Source: Sutterella faecalis
GTDB taxonomy: Bacteria; Pseudomonadota; Gammaproteobacteria; Burkholderiales; Burkholderiaceae_F
Length of the DNA: 64,000 nucleotides
Direction: 5' to 3'
NCBI RefSeq assembly: GCF_006337085.1
Contig: NZ_CP040882.1
Location: forward strand, 310,001 to 374,000
The notes under the pieces are model-generated. The model made no database searches. It worked only from the letters and a program-made list of their open reading frames with translations, and had not been told where the DNA came from. Shown here one piece after another: positions 33,701-44,724 of the stretch; positions within the stretch are counted from its first letter, which is position 1, and the number at the start of each line of letters is the position of its first letter. A program made the position numbers and the translations under genes.

Positions 33701-34691
33701 ATTTCGGGTTGATCGTGACCGCTGGCGTTCTCTCCTGGCGCTCCTCGCGGCGGATGAGCTGCCCGAGGAGCTCGCGCACGCTGTGAGCGGACGCCCGGAC
33801 GACGGTTTTCAGAAACTCTCTTGCTTCCGTGTCGCCGAATGCGCACCAGGAGCGGCGGGCAATGAGAGGCGACAAACCGGTGGCCGGGAGCGCGTCGATG
33901 AGCTCCGTTCCGGCGTCGGGGAGGGGCTGAGGCATCCAGAAGCGGAGGCGCTGAAGGCGCTCGTCGTCCTCCATCGCGGGGACCTCAAGCTCCGGGATCT
34001 GAGCTGCGGCAAAACGGATGATTTCACCGATTTTGGCGTAAGTGAAGGGGGTCGCCGGGGAAGGCGCTTCCCGCTGGAGCGATTCGCCGTAGCTGCCGGA
34101 AGACGCGCCTTCGGCTGCTCGGTCATTGCGGGGATTCTCGTCGCCGCCTTCGGGAGAGAGCTGACCCGCGGGTTTTTCAAGCTTTTCGGCTTCCTCGGCA
34201 AAATTGAGATTAATGAAGCGGAACCACCGTCCGGGTTCCTGCTCGAGCTCTTCAAGAAATGCGGCGATCAAAAGCGCGCATTCGCTCGACATCATGCCGG
34301 GATCAAATTCGATGCTTCCCGGGTTCTTCAGAAAGACGTCTTCGCCGGAGGCTTTGATGGCGTCATTGAGCGCCGGAGGAAGATCCCCGCTCGCGAGACA
34401 CGGGATGAGTCCCGTGATTTTGGCGGCTTCTCCGAGAATTTTGGTGACCGACGGGGTCGAGCCCGGGTAGAAATGCATCGCGAGCGTATAGAGCTGCCCG
34501 CGCGAATTCGTGAGCGAAAGCTTGACCGTCCGCGACGTACGGTCCCAGGTGAGTTTCCGGGATTTGAGTCCGTGAAGGCGTTCCTGCGCCGCAATCCAGA
34601 TGCCTGGTGACGTGTAGTTGGGGAACTGCGAGGAGAAGGTCTCAAACCACTCCTTGCACTCCCAGCTGCTTCCGCTCGTAAAGCCCTGCAT
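30759..34691 (-). CDS. SNF2-family helicase, large
   Basis: About 1,310 residues from the ATG at 34691 (AGAGA upstream); an in-frame start at 34829 would add 46 unconserved residues. The C-terminal half is a bacterial SNF2/RapA-type motor: motif I DDMGLGKTVQ, motif II LVLDEAQAVKN (DEAQ rather than DEAH), TGTPVENRLSEYWSIFSIL, then helicase C with VLSLKAGGTGLNLTAA and ASDRAWRIGQRRDVVVYRF. Such proteins move on double-stranded DNA to remodel DNA-protein complexes. The N-terminal ~700 residues are acidic, low in recognised motifs, and probably family-specific. It stands alone, so its pathway is not indicated. Confidence 0.85.
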   Translation of the reverse strand: MQGFTSGSSWECKEWFETFSSQFPNYTSPGIWIAAQERLHGLKSRKLTWDRTSRTVKLSLTNSRGQLYTLAMHFYPGSTPSVTKILGEAAKITGLIPCLASGDLPPALNDAIKASGEDVFLKNPGSIEFDPGMMSSECALLIAAFLEELEQEPGRWFRFINLNFAEEAEKLEKPAGQLSPEGGDENPRNDRAAEGASSGSYGESLQREAPSPATPFTYAKIGEIIRFAAAQIPELEVPAMEDDERLQRLRFWMPQPLPDAGTELIDALPATGLSPLIARRSWCAFGDTEAREFLKTVVRASAHSVRELLGQLIRREERQERTPAVTINPKWRKFLETQAEIFTKDASLAIDFEAGVLPTLRLEAVIKAPPSDHDEEKMRDLHVNSEIFLQSVLALTRRELLPMKPAFAIWHALSQTAAEIVAAGAVAPIPVPLTATECYDQYPGFRVFWIPAVSTPQVKTLLSEAFALTKGLLTRREGIEKTFLSGEDPAEEGAEMRAFFWCMTLITTAFVRNASEKNKEVSRLMIGRRVRKALTGDGFAPEPPAYDDLASVLSAFFALPLAAMTTPCRLVLAGELENGALKLTLRVKPRTESEEPTAAHEADETANASHGLSISDWEKLRIDPDHRVRASVELLSGTHPLFSEFGASFENPAWRPRSQWEYFLFTAMPALSAYGIEFDLPEALKKIEKPRIVLSASSAPKASPKSPRLATQGMLNAAALADFHWEIAVGDERMTLEELRARINAEGELITSGGALFHLSKADLDRLVIEWMEAQKKALTNWEKLRALLSGQIAGRTVEATEELLGKIREQAAVKELPPPQGLNATLRPYQVRGYSWLVQNALLGLGSLLADDMGLGKTVQVIAAVVELKNRGLLTTGRVIIAAPASLLVNWQREIERFAPGLTTQIFHGKERELDEGPDRPDILITSYGLLKREFPKLSELHFRLLVLDEAQAVKNSKTGQARAAQEFPADAVVALTGTPVENRLSEYWSIFSILEPGLLGTPAQFRREYVEPIEEHRDAGAIDRFRKITAPFLLRRVKTDPGILDELPEKNVVDYFTTLTPRQIALYEECLRENLEELETLDASAASADQNGRTLNAAHVRASRRGQILRMILHLKQISNSPSQFLKEISDKPDSGKAEALLELLHRCRESGRKALIFTQFREMGERLVRWIADATGKTPEFLHGGVPASKRMEMVDAFQNDPNAEVFVLSLKAGGTGLNLTAASAVIHYDLWWNPAVEDQASDRAWRIGQRRDVVVYRFITAGTFEEKVNEMLKKKRELADLAVGVGESWIGDLTDDEIKSIFSLSK

Positions 34692-34829
34692 TTCTCTGAA
34701 GCCGATACTGAAATTTGCTGTTGAAGGAAAAAACTTCTGGCCCGGTTGCCGCAATGCGGTTTTCGCGGGCCAAAGACGGATTTTACCCCGATCGATATGC
34801 TGAAAGAGCTTTGCGGCGCCTTGATGCAA

Positions 34830-35381
34830 CGGGCGCGGGAAGCAAATTGGGAGTGGCGGCGGCGCCGCGGAGCAGAGCTCAGCTCTTCGACCGGCGAATT
34901 GCTTGTGCTCCTGAGATCCGGGCGCCGTGTCTGAAATTAGGTTTGAGGAGCATCAGGATCCGGTCGGTTGCGAGGAGGAAGTTGTTTGCGGCGCCAAGTG
35001 TGATCGCCGGCGCTCGATCGCTCGAAAAGCTGAAGAAGGGAAAGGTCCGGGCAGAGCGCTGAGCCTCTTGCAACCTGCCGTGAAGTGGCAGACGTCCGGA
35101 TTTGGCGGGCAGGCCACCGGCTTAAGGTTTCCCCTATTTATGTCGGCATGTTGGACGAAAACGCTATCGTCTTTCGCCTCTCGATGCCCGCCGCAGCGCC
35201 GGGTGATGGGCTGCGGACGAGGCCGTGCGATTGATATGACTTTCTTCGCAATCTGCGGGTATTCCGGATATGCGGTGAAATCCTGAAACTTCAAGCACGT
35301 TCAGGCGGCAAAACAGGCGACAATAGTCTTATCTTGAAATCGCAATGCAGTCCCTCGGGTTTGCAGCGAGGAGGTGTGATC
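34830..35381. other. Intergenic region upstream of autotransporter 2
   Basis: No credible gene. A minus-strand frame near 34880-35070 has fragments such as NNFLLATDRILMLL that might be a gene remnant, but there is no start or family match. The promoter of the downstream autotransporter must lie here; I do not see a convincing -35/-10 pair. Confidence 0.3.
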
Positions 35382-38300
35382 ATGAATACCGTCTTTAAGG
35401 TCGTCTACAACGAAGCTCTGAAAGTCTTCCAGGCCGTCAACGAGATGACGCGAAGCCGCGGCAAGCGCGCTTCCTCAAATTTCGGGGGGGGCAACCAATT
35501 GATTTTCCTGTAAATAATTTTAAGGCTCGTTTTTCTGGCGTTTCGGTCGCTCTTCTGGCCGCTGGAATTCTGGGCGGAATGCCTGTTTCTGAGTCGGCAG
35601 CAGCTGGATTGGATATCAGCGCCGACTATACCGTCACAGGGGATGCTCAATTTGATTACATTACAGCACCGGATGACAAGACAACCATCTCGCTTAAGTC
35701 TCCGAACTCGCTTACCATAAATTCTCAAAATAACCAGGAATCCTATATTGCTGCGGCGCTTTATGGTTTCGGAACTCTGACTCTTTATGATGCTTCTCTG
35801 ACGGTTAAGGACAACGCTAAAACTAAATTTAACGGCACCATTAACCTGGAAGGCAAGACAATCGTCAATGTTGACCATCTGACCGCTTTTACGGGTGATC
35901 AGCCAGGAACGATCAATGTGGGGGAGGGCGCTGTTCTTAAAGGAAAAGGAAACGGAATAGCCACACCTATTAATGTTAAAGCTAAGCTTTCAGGAAATGG
36001 CACAATAGACCTCACGGAAGCTAAAGGATCTATCGTAGCGCTTTCTAACTCAGCTAACGCTTTTAAGGGTACTTTCAAACTGACTAACGGCACGCTGAAA
36101 TGGGATAGCGGAGCCGCGAATTTCTTCGCTGACACAACGACTGAACTCTCAAACGCAAACATCGATGTCGAAAGCAGCGTGACGTTTAAGTCGCTGGCAT
36201 TGAGCGGAACCAGCTGGATTACCTTTGCCAATAACAGCACTCTCGCTCTTGGAGAGAATCACCAACTGAATCTCTCCGCCGACACCCTTATTCGTCTCGT
36301 CGGCACCGGCACCATGAATGCGCTCCTGACTGGCGAAGGGATGCTGGCAATCGGCGGTAGTTCCACTTCAATCGGCACAGTGACGCTGAGCGACTCGGGT
36401 GCCCATTCCTTTGATGGCAGAATATCTGTCCTCAATGGATCCACCCTTACCGTAAACGGCTCCATTAGCGGCACGGGCGGAGACCTGGCTGTCTACGGCA
36501 CTCTCAACATGAATGGTGCCTTCGATAAGTCTGAAGGTAATATCAACGTACTTGAGAATGGAAAGGCAACGTTTGAGGGCGAGCTTTCTGTCGGGGGGAT
36601 TTCTGTTAACGGTACCCTGGATCTGAAAGGTAATGCTCAAACTAAAGGCCTCAACGGCTTAGGCCCCATCAACATTGAATCCGGCAAAGCTCTGACGATT
36701 AATTTCCAAGGAACTAAAGAGCGAGATTTGCAGATCTCCAACGTATTCAATGCAGCCAACAGCACAATCAATATTAATCGTCAAAATGCCGCCGGTAAGG
36801 TTACTTTTTATCTCGATAGCGGCAAAAGCACGGTTGGTACTTTGCGCCTGACGAACTCGCTCCTTTCTTCTTCAAACGCTGGTACATTTCTGCAAAATGC
36901 AGGACAAACGTTTGTTAATACGGGCAGCATTCTGACGATAGATAAGGATCTGGGCGTCAATACCCTTACGCTCGATGGCGGCGAGCTCTCGTTCGAAGGG
37001 AGAAAGCTTTCAGCCGATAAGGTAGTTCTCAACTCAGGACAGCTTTACATTGCGGCGAAAGACCTGGACGCAAACGCCTTCAACGTCTTTAAGAACAGCA
37101 CACAGGAACAGGTCGTCATTGTCACGACAAGTGGCATCACTGGGTTAGAAAACGAAAACGTAAGCGTCGAACTATCCGGTCTTGCCTCCAGCATTCTTAT
37201 CCAGAATGGGACGACAGAGGTAGCACAACTTCATTGGAAAGATCCTCAACAAGTCAATTCAGCCCAGACCCTTTCCGCAACGTACAAACTCGACTCGATC
37301 ACGCTCCTCGACAATGCTGAAGGTAGCGGCGGCTACACAATTGAGGCTGACTCAAACCAAACGCTCAGCACTCCGCTCAATGGAGATGGGAACGTCACAT
37401 TCGCCTCATCCAGTGCTGCCAAGAGCGACATCAGACTGATCATCGATGCTGACAACTCATACACCGGCGCCACATATGTGAAATCTGCTGGCGCATGGGG
37501 CATTATCGTTGCTCCTTTAAGAAATGCGACTTTCGGAGAAACGAAGCTTCTTTCCATCGGCACTAAAGGAACAGTTGATATTCAGCTCGGCATCAATACG
37601 GTGGTCGGGGCCCTCGAAGTTGCTGAGGGCGGCACGCTTAGCCTCAATGGAGAGCTGACCGTTAAGGGGGGATCGAACAACTACATAACAGGGGAAATCA
37701 CCGGCACCACGTACGGCATTCTCAATATAAATTCCAGCCTCTCGGTTTCGGGGCAGCAGAGTTATGCGGGTACCATCAATCTAGAGGAGAATGCCGGGCT
37801 GGAGCTTGTTAGCGTCAAGGGACAAAGCGGTGCGAACGTGTTTCTTCAAGCGACAATCCGTGCAGGAAACAAGAGCACCATTACTACGGATTTCAACTAC
37901 GAGGGCGGACCGCAAACACTGACTCTCAATGTAACGCCTAAAGATAAGTCATCCACATGGAATCTGGTGATCGCCGACAATACTTATCTGAAACTGGGCA
38001 AGACGTTCGAGGGTCTAGACAGCATCCGCTTTGCGAAGACTGGCAATGAAACGCCCAAGCTTACGCTTGATGATCAGTATCTCGGTACGGCTGCTGTGAA
38101 TACGATAGGGGGTGAATTTTTTATCCATTTTGAGTCGTCAAAAGATAAAAAATTCAATGAAATTCAAAATGTTGTGTCCGGTGACGGCATCGTTTATCTG
38201 TTAGGGGATAAAGATGAGGTCGCCTTCACTAATAAAGGTACGAGCGAATTCAACGGAATTATTGATGCTTACGATGTGATCCTGAAAAGTTCCGGCACAA

Positions 38301-41300
38301 AAAATCAGCTTTGGAATGCTTCTCTTCGCCTAAGAAATGGCGCCATGTATGTTGCAGACGAGTCGGGCGTAACGTTGGGGGCCCTGACAGTCCTCGATGG
38401 CTCGACGCTGCAATTTACATCTACTGCTCTCCCGGGTCCCGGCACGAGTACTGCTAACAGCTTGTATGTTCAGAATGGCATCACGATCGAATCAGGCGGA
38501 ATCGTGGATGTTGCAGAGGATGTCATCCGCGGTCTTAATCAGGACGTCGGTCAGGGAAATCTCCTTGAACAGGACGACAACAGCGAGCACGCCATCATGC
38601 TTGCCAACACGAATACAGGCAAAACAATAAAAGTAGCTGAGGGCGCCGTCTTGAAAGTGAAGGGCGAGACGCTGGAGGGAAAACAAAAGAAATTCCAGAT
38701 AGGCGAGGATGCCTGGGGCACCTATGACTACAGGCTTGTTGCATCCGGGCAGAATCTTTCGGTCACCTACGGCCTGAAGACGCTTGAGGTGAATAAGGAT
38801 CGGATGGTCACGCTAGGGCAGAACAAAAGTGGTGGTGAAGCCGCGCTTGACGCACGCGTCACAGGCGAAGGCGGCCTCACGATAAACACGACTGAGGCCG
38901 TCACGCTCGAGAATGCCAATAACGACTATACGGGCGCGACGCATGTTGTGAGGGGCAATATCATCGTCAATGAAGGAGCTCTCGGCAAAACGGCAAGTCT
39001 TGATGTCGATTCAAGGAGCGTGGTCACGATTCAAGGAGATCAGACGGACGTCCAGGCGCTCAATGTCCTGGGACGTCTTCACATCCAGAAGGGGGCTCTT
39101 ACAGTCAACGGGTCAGACAACACCGTTGTCGAGCTGACGACGGATGCCAAGGATGCACTGAAAGGTTCGGGGAGCCTCACCCTGAAAGGCTCAAATTCCA
39201 GGATCGAAGGCGCCAACTCAGGCTTCTCCGGTGCCGTTACCTTAGCCGATAGCTCGACGACCGAAATTAATGATGTCGACGGGCTTGGTAGCGGTTTGAT
39301 TGTCCTTGAAGAGAAGAGCACGCTCAAGGCGAACCTTTCTCAAGTCGATTTCGACAATAAGCTTATGGGGAATGGGCTCTTCAAAATCACTTCCGACAGC
39401 CCAGGCACTCCTGATCCAAAATACGTCGCTTTCTCAAATGCGACTGCTTTTTCCGGCACTTTTGATCTGCCGGCGGGGTCGACGATTGCGTTTTCGACTC
39501 AGTCAAAAGACGACTTCATTCTGAGCTCGAAGATCATTGGGGCCACCAGCCTGGTGATTTCAGGCAACGGCGGCAAATTTGCCTTCAACTCTGCAGATTC
39601 TGATCAAATCGCCGGCATTACCGATCGCCTTCAGCTCTCGAACGTTAAATTCACGCTTGACAAAAAGGTTGAGGGCAAAAATCTCTGGGCAAAAGATACC
39701 GAGCTTCAGGTTGCCAGTAAGAGCTCGCTCGGAGATTTGTCCCTGAATGATTCGAAGCTCATCTTTGCGGAAGAAGGTGCTCCCGGCACAATTGGTCCGG
39801 CGGGCACTCATCTGAGTGTCCAAAACCTATCCTTCTCCGGAACCAACACAATTCAGCTCGACAATATGTTCGTGGCAGCAAATCCCCCTGAAGACAGCAG
39901 CAAGGTCGGGCTGACTGCTCAGGATGTTCTTTCAGAAGATCAGAACGTTCGTCTGAAGACGGTTCTCATCACTTCGACTAATCCGATCAAGGGCGCTAAG
40001 GCAGCCGGTTTCACGCTCGTTGATAAAAATGGAGTTTCGATTGAGAGCGAAAAGTTCCGGACCTTCGCTATTTCCGACAAAGACGGGAACCATGTAGCAG
40101 ACGGCACCTACAGCTACGGCATCAGCACGGATGACGCCGAAAACAATATCGGCATCGCCTGGCTGCTCACAAGTGTTTCGATCCTTGAGAAAAAGACTCT
40201 GTCGCTTTCTGAACGGAAAGGTGAGGACAACGTCCTTTCGGCGAAGCTCATCGGAGAGGGCGGATTTACCGTTGAATCCGGCAGCATCACGCTCGCCAAC
40301 GAGAACGAGTACGAGGGGCCGACAACGGTGAACTCGAATTCAGAAATCGTTGCGACGAACGACAAATCCCTGGGGAAAACCTCCCGGCTCGACAATCGCG
40401 GCACCGTCACAATGACTGACCGCCAGATCGAGGTGTTTGGCCCCACAGATAATTCCGGCACGATCAACATCGGCATGGGTACTTACACCACAGGGTCTTA
40501 TAAAGGTTCAGAAAATAGCGTCCTCAGGATCGCTGCCGAGGTGACGGCCGATAAAGCATCATCCGGCATGCTCGTCGTAAACGGCCTTGCTGAGGGTACG
40601 AGCCGTGTTGATCTTCAGCTCACGGATGCGACCATCGGCCGTGCGGTGACGGGAATTGATGTTGCGAAACTTGGCGAGGGATCAACGCTCACACTGAGTC
40701 TTGCGAATCCCGTCAGCAAGGGCGACTACAACTATCTTCTGATGTCGACGGATGACGGAACCAGCTACTACATCGTGGGCACTCTCAAGGATGCCGGCGG
40801 CGGCGACCAGCAAGGCGGCGATGGAGGCGAAGAGGAAGGCGGCGACGATGACAAGAAGCCCATGACCACGAGTCAGCTCAAAACGCCGGAAGCCGGCGCG
40901 AGAGCCGCTCTCGCGTTCCTCAACCTGCGCGCCTTCGACTTTGGACTCAACGCGCATATCGGCGAGAAGTCCTATGCGGATCCGTTCACGGGTGAGAAGA
41001 AGACGACGAGTCTCTGGCTCATCCAGGGCGGCAGCTGGAGCAAGATGAATGATTCCTCCGGTCAGCTTAGGAACGACGGCCACATGACCACAACGAACCT
41101 GGGCGGCGATCTCTATGCATGGAACGCCGCTGGCGGACGCTTCTCAGTCGGCCTCATGGGCGGCTGGGTCGACGGCTCCTACGATGTGGATTCCAGCGTC
41201 ACGGGCCTCAAGGCGGATGCGGACTTCGACGGCTGGTCGCTCGGCGCCTATGCTGCCAGGCAGCATGAGGGTGAGAGCGGGCTCTTTGCCAATGCGCAGG

Positions 41301-41869
41301 TACGCTGGAACGACTTCACGAACGAAGTGAAGGGGCAGGGGCTCGCGAAGGAGAAGTACCACGCGAGAGGACTTTCGCTCGGCGTTGAAGCCGGCTGGAA
41401 CCAGCGTCTTTGGACGGCGGCTGCGTCGGATGCAAGCCGCGCAATGGCCTGGGATGCGGCGCCTTTTGCCCGCGTCACCTGGTCCGGCGTTTCGGCGGAC
41501 GATCAGACGGATGCATACGGTCAGCGCTTCAGCGTTGAAGGCGACGGGAACGTTGCAATTACGCTCGGCGCCCGCACGAGCTTTGAGTTCGGATCGAAGG
41601 ACCAGACGCCGCGTTTTGCCGATCCGATCGTTCGCGTTTATGCCGAAGGCGCCTGGGTGCACAACACGAAGACCTTCGAAAGCACGGTCGTGAATGACAA
41701 GGGTGCAAGCACGGCCGAATTCGGCATCGACGACTACGGCCAGTTCCGCGTTGGTGTCGAAGGCGAGTTTACGAAGAACTTCCACCTCTGGGGCGACGTG
41801 ACCCACGAAGCCGGCGGCAGCGGCTATTCCAGCACCGGCTTCACGGTCGGCGCAAAGTACGTCTTCTGA
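35382..41869 (+). CDS. Giant autotransporter adhesin, out of frame at a G8 tract
   Basis: Translation should begin at the ATG at 35382, after a strong GAGGAGGT site, with an extended signal peptide MNTVFKVVYNEALKVFQAVN... and RGKR. After 34 codons a run of eight G (35484-35491) leads to a stop at 35511. The rest is open one frame away (-1), where signal-peptide sequence (FSGVSVALLAAGILGG) continues into the 2,096-residue body. A ninth G would give one protein of about 2,160 residues. The passenger is rich in autotransporter-associated beta-strand repeats (for example LTGEGGLTINT-like units, GEGGFTVESGSITLANENEY); an acidic Gly linker (about 40790-40860) precedes the barrel, which ends in AKYVF. 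The pattern fits phase variation; sequencing error is the alternative. Confidence 0.85.
35484..35491 (+). repeat. G8 homopolymer, putative phase-variation switch
   Basis: Eight consecutive G between the ESPR-type segment and the hydrophobic signal core of autotransporter 2. With eight the frame ends at 35511; nine would join the two parts. It is the only such tract I noticed inside a gene in this window. Confidence 0.7.
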
Positions 41870-41897
41870 CGCTCAGCTCTTCTCTTATTGGACTTTG

Positions 41898-41940
41898 AAC
41901 CCGCCGCTCCTGAATGGCTGGAGACGGCGGGTTTCCTTTG
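41898..41940 (+). terminator. Terminator after autotransporter 2
   Basis: AACCCGCCG / CGGCGGGTT stem, 18-base loop, followed by TTCCTTTG. Confidence 0.8.
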
Positions 41941-42365
41941 TCCGGAGCTCTGAGTGAGCTTCGCTCCTCATCCGGCCCGGCTCGCCTGGGCGAAGAAAAT
42001 GGAAGCGCCGCTCCTCACGGGAGCCTGCATGCGGCTTAGGGTCGCGAGCAATCTGCAATCGCAGAGGGGCCCCCGGCGCCTGCGCCGTCGAAGGTCAAAG
42101 GGCCTTCTGATGCGCGCATTCAGAGGATGGGTTCAAAGTCCAATCTGGAAGATGGTGATGCACCAATTTCCGAAGGCATCGCTCTGGTTCGCCGATGACT
42201 ATTCGCATCTTCATAAAAGCGCACAATGTTTGAATCAGTCTTTTTTTGACGCATGGCCGATCACAATTCTTCTTGAGCGACGCAGAGAGTCAAGGATCGA
42301 AAAAGATAACTGCGCCGCGATGCTGATTTCTTCTGATAAAGCACGAAACCCCAAGAAAAATAAAA
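41941..42365. other. Intergenic region before the tandem AAA ATPase
   Basis: The 157-codon plus-strand frame starting at 41954 overlaps the next gene and has unnatural composition, so I do not accept it. No RNA gene or known regulatory site is visible. Confidence 0.3.
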
Positions 42366-44645
42366 ATGTACAGGCCTTTGCAAATGAAGAAGCTCACGGA
42401 ATGCGGAAAGAAATCCGGAACATATGATTTCGAGAGAGCGGCAGTTCTCTGGATCGCCCGGCTTTATGTGAAAGGGGATGTCTGGCCGGTGCTGGACCTC
42501 AACGGTGTGGACACGAGACGGGCCTTCGACATCGCACTGCGCGACGAGGTGAAAGCGCTCATGTGGGCCCTCAAGAATCCTGATGCCGGCGAGACGCCCG
42601 AGGAGCGCGTGCGGCTCGGACGAGAGAACGCATCGAGCATGAACTTCATGGAGATGGATTCGCGCGACATCTGCGCCAATTCTTCGTGTGGCGTCTGGTT
42701 CAGAACCGTCAGGAAAAAGATTGGCCTGCAGGAAGTCGAAACCTGTCCGGAAAGCTTCATCAGAGAGCTCGAGGCGAGAGAGGCGGAAATTCATCAGGAG
42801 ACGGAAGACCTCTTCCCGGAACACTTCCGCTCGAACATTCGCGCCTTTGCCGAAGCGTTCGGGCTCAAGCAGGATGAGAGCGATGCGCTTGCGTTTCTTC
42901 TGATCGCCAGATTCCATGAGCCCCTCAAGGAACTCCTTGACTATTTCGACTTCGCATCCGGCGGCGCGCGCCTCCTTTCCGAAGTGCTTTCGGTTGCCCT
43001 TGGAAAGGAGATGAACGAAAAAATCTTTTCTCCTGACGGTACGCTCATGAGCACCGGACTGCTTCGTCTCGGCAAGGCGTCTGAAGAAGCTCTTGACGAC
43101 CGATTCGAGCTCCTCGGCGACGACGATCAGTGCGGGCGCGTCATGAATGAGCGGATTTCGCCCGAAGCCTTCTTCAGCTCGCGCATTTCCCGGGCGCCGA
43201 AGGCGACTCTTGCACTTGACGACTACAGTCACATCCCGGCAGTAAAGAATCTGCTGATTCCCTATCTTGCGAAGGTGCTTCAGACCAGAAAGGCGGGCGT
43301 CAACATCCTCGTCTATGGTCCCCCGGGAACAGGCAAAACGGAACTCACGCGAACAGTTGCGGAGGCGATCGGGGCAAAGCTTTACGAAATCGGGCCGCTG
43401 CGTAATGCAGAGAAGGAGAACGGAGAGCGTTCGCGCATCACCCGGTGGAACATCGCGGAGAAGCTGTACCGGTCGTCGGAGAAGACGCTCCTTGTGATCG
43501 ATGAATCCGAAGACATCATCAACGAGGGAGCCGTTTTCACGCTATTCGGCGGTCCGAAGCGTTCCAACAAGGCCGAACTCAACAAACTCGTTGAAATTGC
43601 GCCCGTTCCGACCTTCTGGCTTACGAATACGCTCGGAGGGATGGATCCCGCATTGATCAGGCGCTTCGACATTGTTCTCGAAGTGCCGATTCCGCCCGAA
43701 AACGTGCGCCGGCGGATTGCCGGCAAGGTGGTCGGGAACCTTGTGAGCGCGGAAATGATTGACCGGCTTGCGTTGAGCGGGAAGCTCTCGCCCGCAGTCA
43801 TTTCCCGTACCGCCTCCGTTGTTGCCGACCTCAATCTGAAAGATGAAAAGGCGAGGGACGAAGCGTGCGAAACGCTCCTTTCGGCATCGCTTGATGCGCA
43901 ATCGCTCGGGCGGCTCCCCGGACGAGCTGAAGGGCTCCCCCGGTTCTACGACACGGAATTCGTGAATACAACCGCCGATCTCAAGGGCATCTGCGAGGGG
44001 CTGAAGCGCTGCGGGGCGGGGCGGCTCTGCCTCTACGGGCCTCCCGGCACCGGCAAAACCGCATACGTGCGCTGGCTCGCCCGCGAGCTCGGCGTTCCGC
44101 TCATCGCCAAACGCGCGAGCGACCTTCTCAACATGTTCGTGGGCGGCACCGAAGCTCTGATTCGCGAGGCTTTTGAAGAGGCAAAGCGCGCGGGCGCGCT
44201 TCTTCTCATTGACGAGGCGGATTCGTTCCTGCGCGATAGGGAATTGAGTCAGCGCTCTTGGGAAGTCACGCAGGTGAACGAGCTCCTCACGCAGATGGAG
44301 AGCTTCTCAGGCATCTTCTGCGCGACCACCAACCTCTTTGAGAACATTGACCGTGCTGCATTGCGCAGGTTTGACCTCAAGGCGAAGTTCGACTTTCTGA
44401 GACCGGACCAGAGGCTCGGGCTCCTCGAGCGTCATCTCGCTGCGCTCGGGCTTGGGACGGAAGGCGTGCAGGGTCTTCAGTCCCGCCTCGCAAGGCTTGA
44501 CTGCATTACGCCCGGCGACTTCGCTGCCATTGAACGCGGTTCTGCCTTCAGCCCCATCCAGAGCGCAGAGGAATTTCTCCGTAGGCTCGAGGATGATGCG
44601 GCATTGAAGAAGGAAGGTCGAAAGAAGCCTCGGATCGGGTTTTGA
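42366..44645 (+). CDS. Tandem AAA+ ATPase of unknown role
   Basis: A 759-residue protein (or 753 if the in-frame ATG at 42384 is used). An N-terminal helical region of about 300 residues is followed by two AAA+ modules. D1: Walker A YGPPGTGKTEL (about residue 318), Walker B LLVIDESEDII. D2: Walker A YGPPGTGKTAYV (about 558), Walker B LLLIDEADSFL, sensor ATTNLFENIDRAALRRFDLK with an Arg finger candidate. The two-ring design resembles p97/ClpB-type remodelling machines, but the N-domain is not one I recognise. It is a single gene; the substrate is unknown. Confidence 0.8.
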   Translation: MYRPLQMKKLTECGKKSGTYDFERAAVLWIARLYVKGDVWPVLDLNGVDTRRAFDIALRDEVKALMWALKNPDAGETPEERVRLGRENASSMNFMEMDSRDICANSSCGVWFRTVRKKIGLQEVETCPESFIRELEAREAEIHQETEDLFPEHFRSNIRAFAEAFGLKQDESDALAFLLIARFHEPLKELLDYFDFASGGARLLSEVLSVALGKEMNEKIFSPDGTLMSTGLLRLGKASEEALDDRFELLGDDDQCGRVMNERISPEAFFSSRISRAPKATLALDDYSHIPAVKNLLIPYLAKVLQTRKAGVNILVYGPPGTGKTELTRTVAEAIGAKLYEIGPLRNAEKENGERSRITRWNIAEKLYRSSEKTLLVIDESEDIINEGAVFTLFGGPKRSNKAELNKLVEIAPVPTFWLTNTLGGMDPALIRRFDIVLEVPIPPENVRRRIAGKVVGNLVSAEMIDRLALSGKLSPAVISRTASVVADLNLKDEKARDEACETLLSASLDAQSLGRLPGRAEGLPRFYDTEFVNTTADLKGICEGLKRCGAGRLCLYGPPGTGKTAYVRWLARELGVPLIAKRASDLLNMFVGGTEALIREAFEEAKRAGALLLIDEADSFLRDRELSQRSWEVTQVNELLTQMESFSGIFCATTNLFENIDRAALRRFDLKAKFDFLRPDQRLGLLERHLAALGLGTEGVQGLQSRLARLDCITPGDFAAIERGSAFSPIQSAEEFLRRLEDDAALKKEGRKKPRIGF

Positions 44646-44705
44646 GGCGGCCGGGAGGCTTTTGCTGGGTCCCTCCGGCGAACAGCATTTTGGAATGAAA
44701 GCGTA

Positions 44706-44724
44706 AGTAATGATAATCATTACT
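44706..44724. promoter_or_regulatory. Fur-box-like palindrome upstream of the dms operon
   Basis: AGTAATGATAATCATTACT is a perfect 9-1-9 palindrome and agrees with the 19-base Fur consensus at 15 positions. It lies 175 bases before the dmsA-like ATG and 61 bases after the AAA gene stop, in the intergenic region (44646-44898), which is otherwise featureless. Iron-dependent control of an iron-sulfur molybdoenzyme would make sense but is inferred. Confidence 0.6.

Noticed and set aside
33546..34610. Plus-strand frame of 354 codons opposite the SNF2 N-terminal half
   Set aside because: Arg/Gly/Glu-biased antisense shadow; no start signal.
41954..42427. 157-codon frame before the tandem AAA gene
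   Set aside because: Starts at a GTG without ribosome site, overlaps the real gene and has low-complexity Arg-rich composition.
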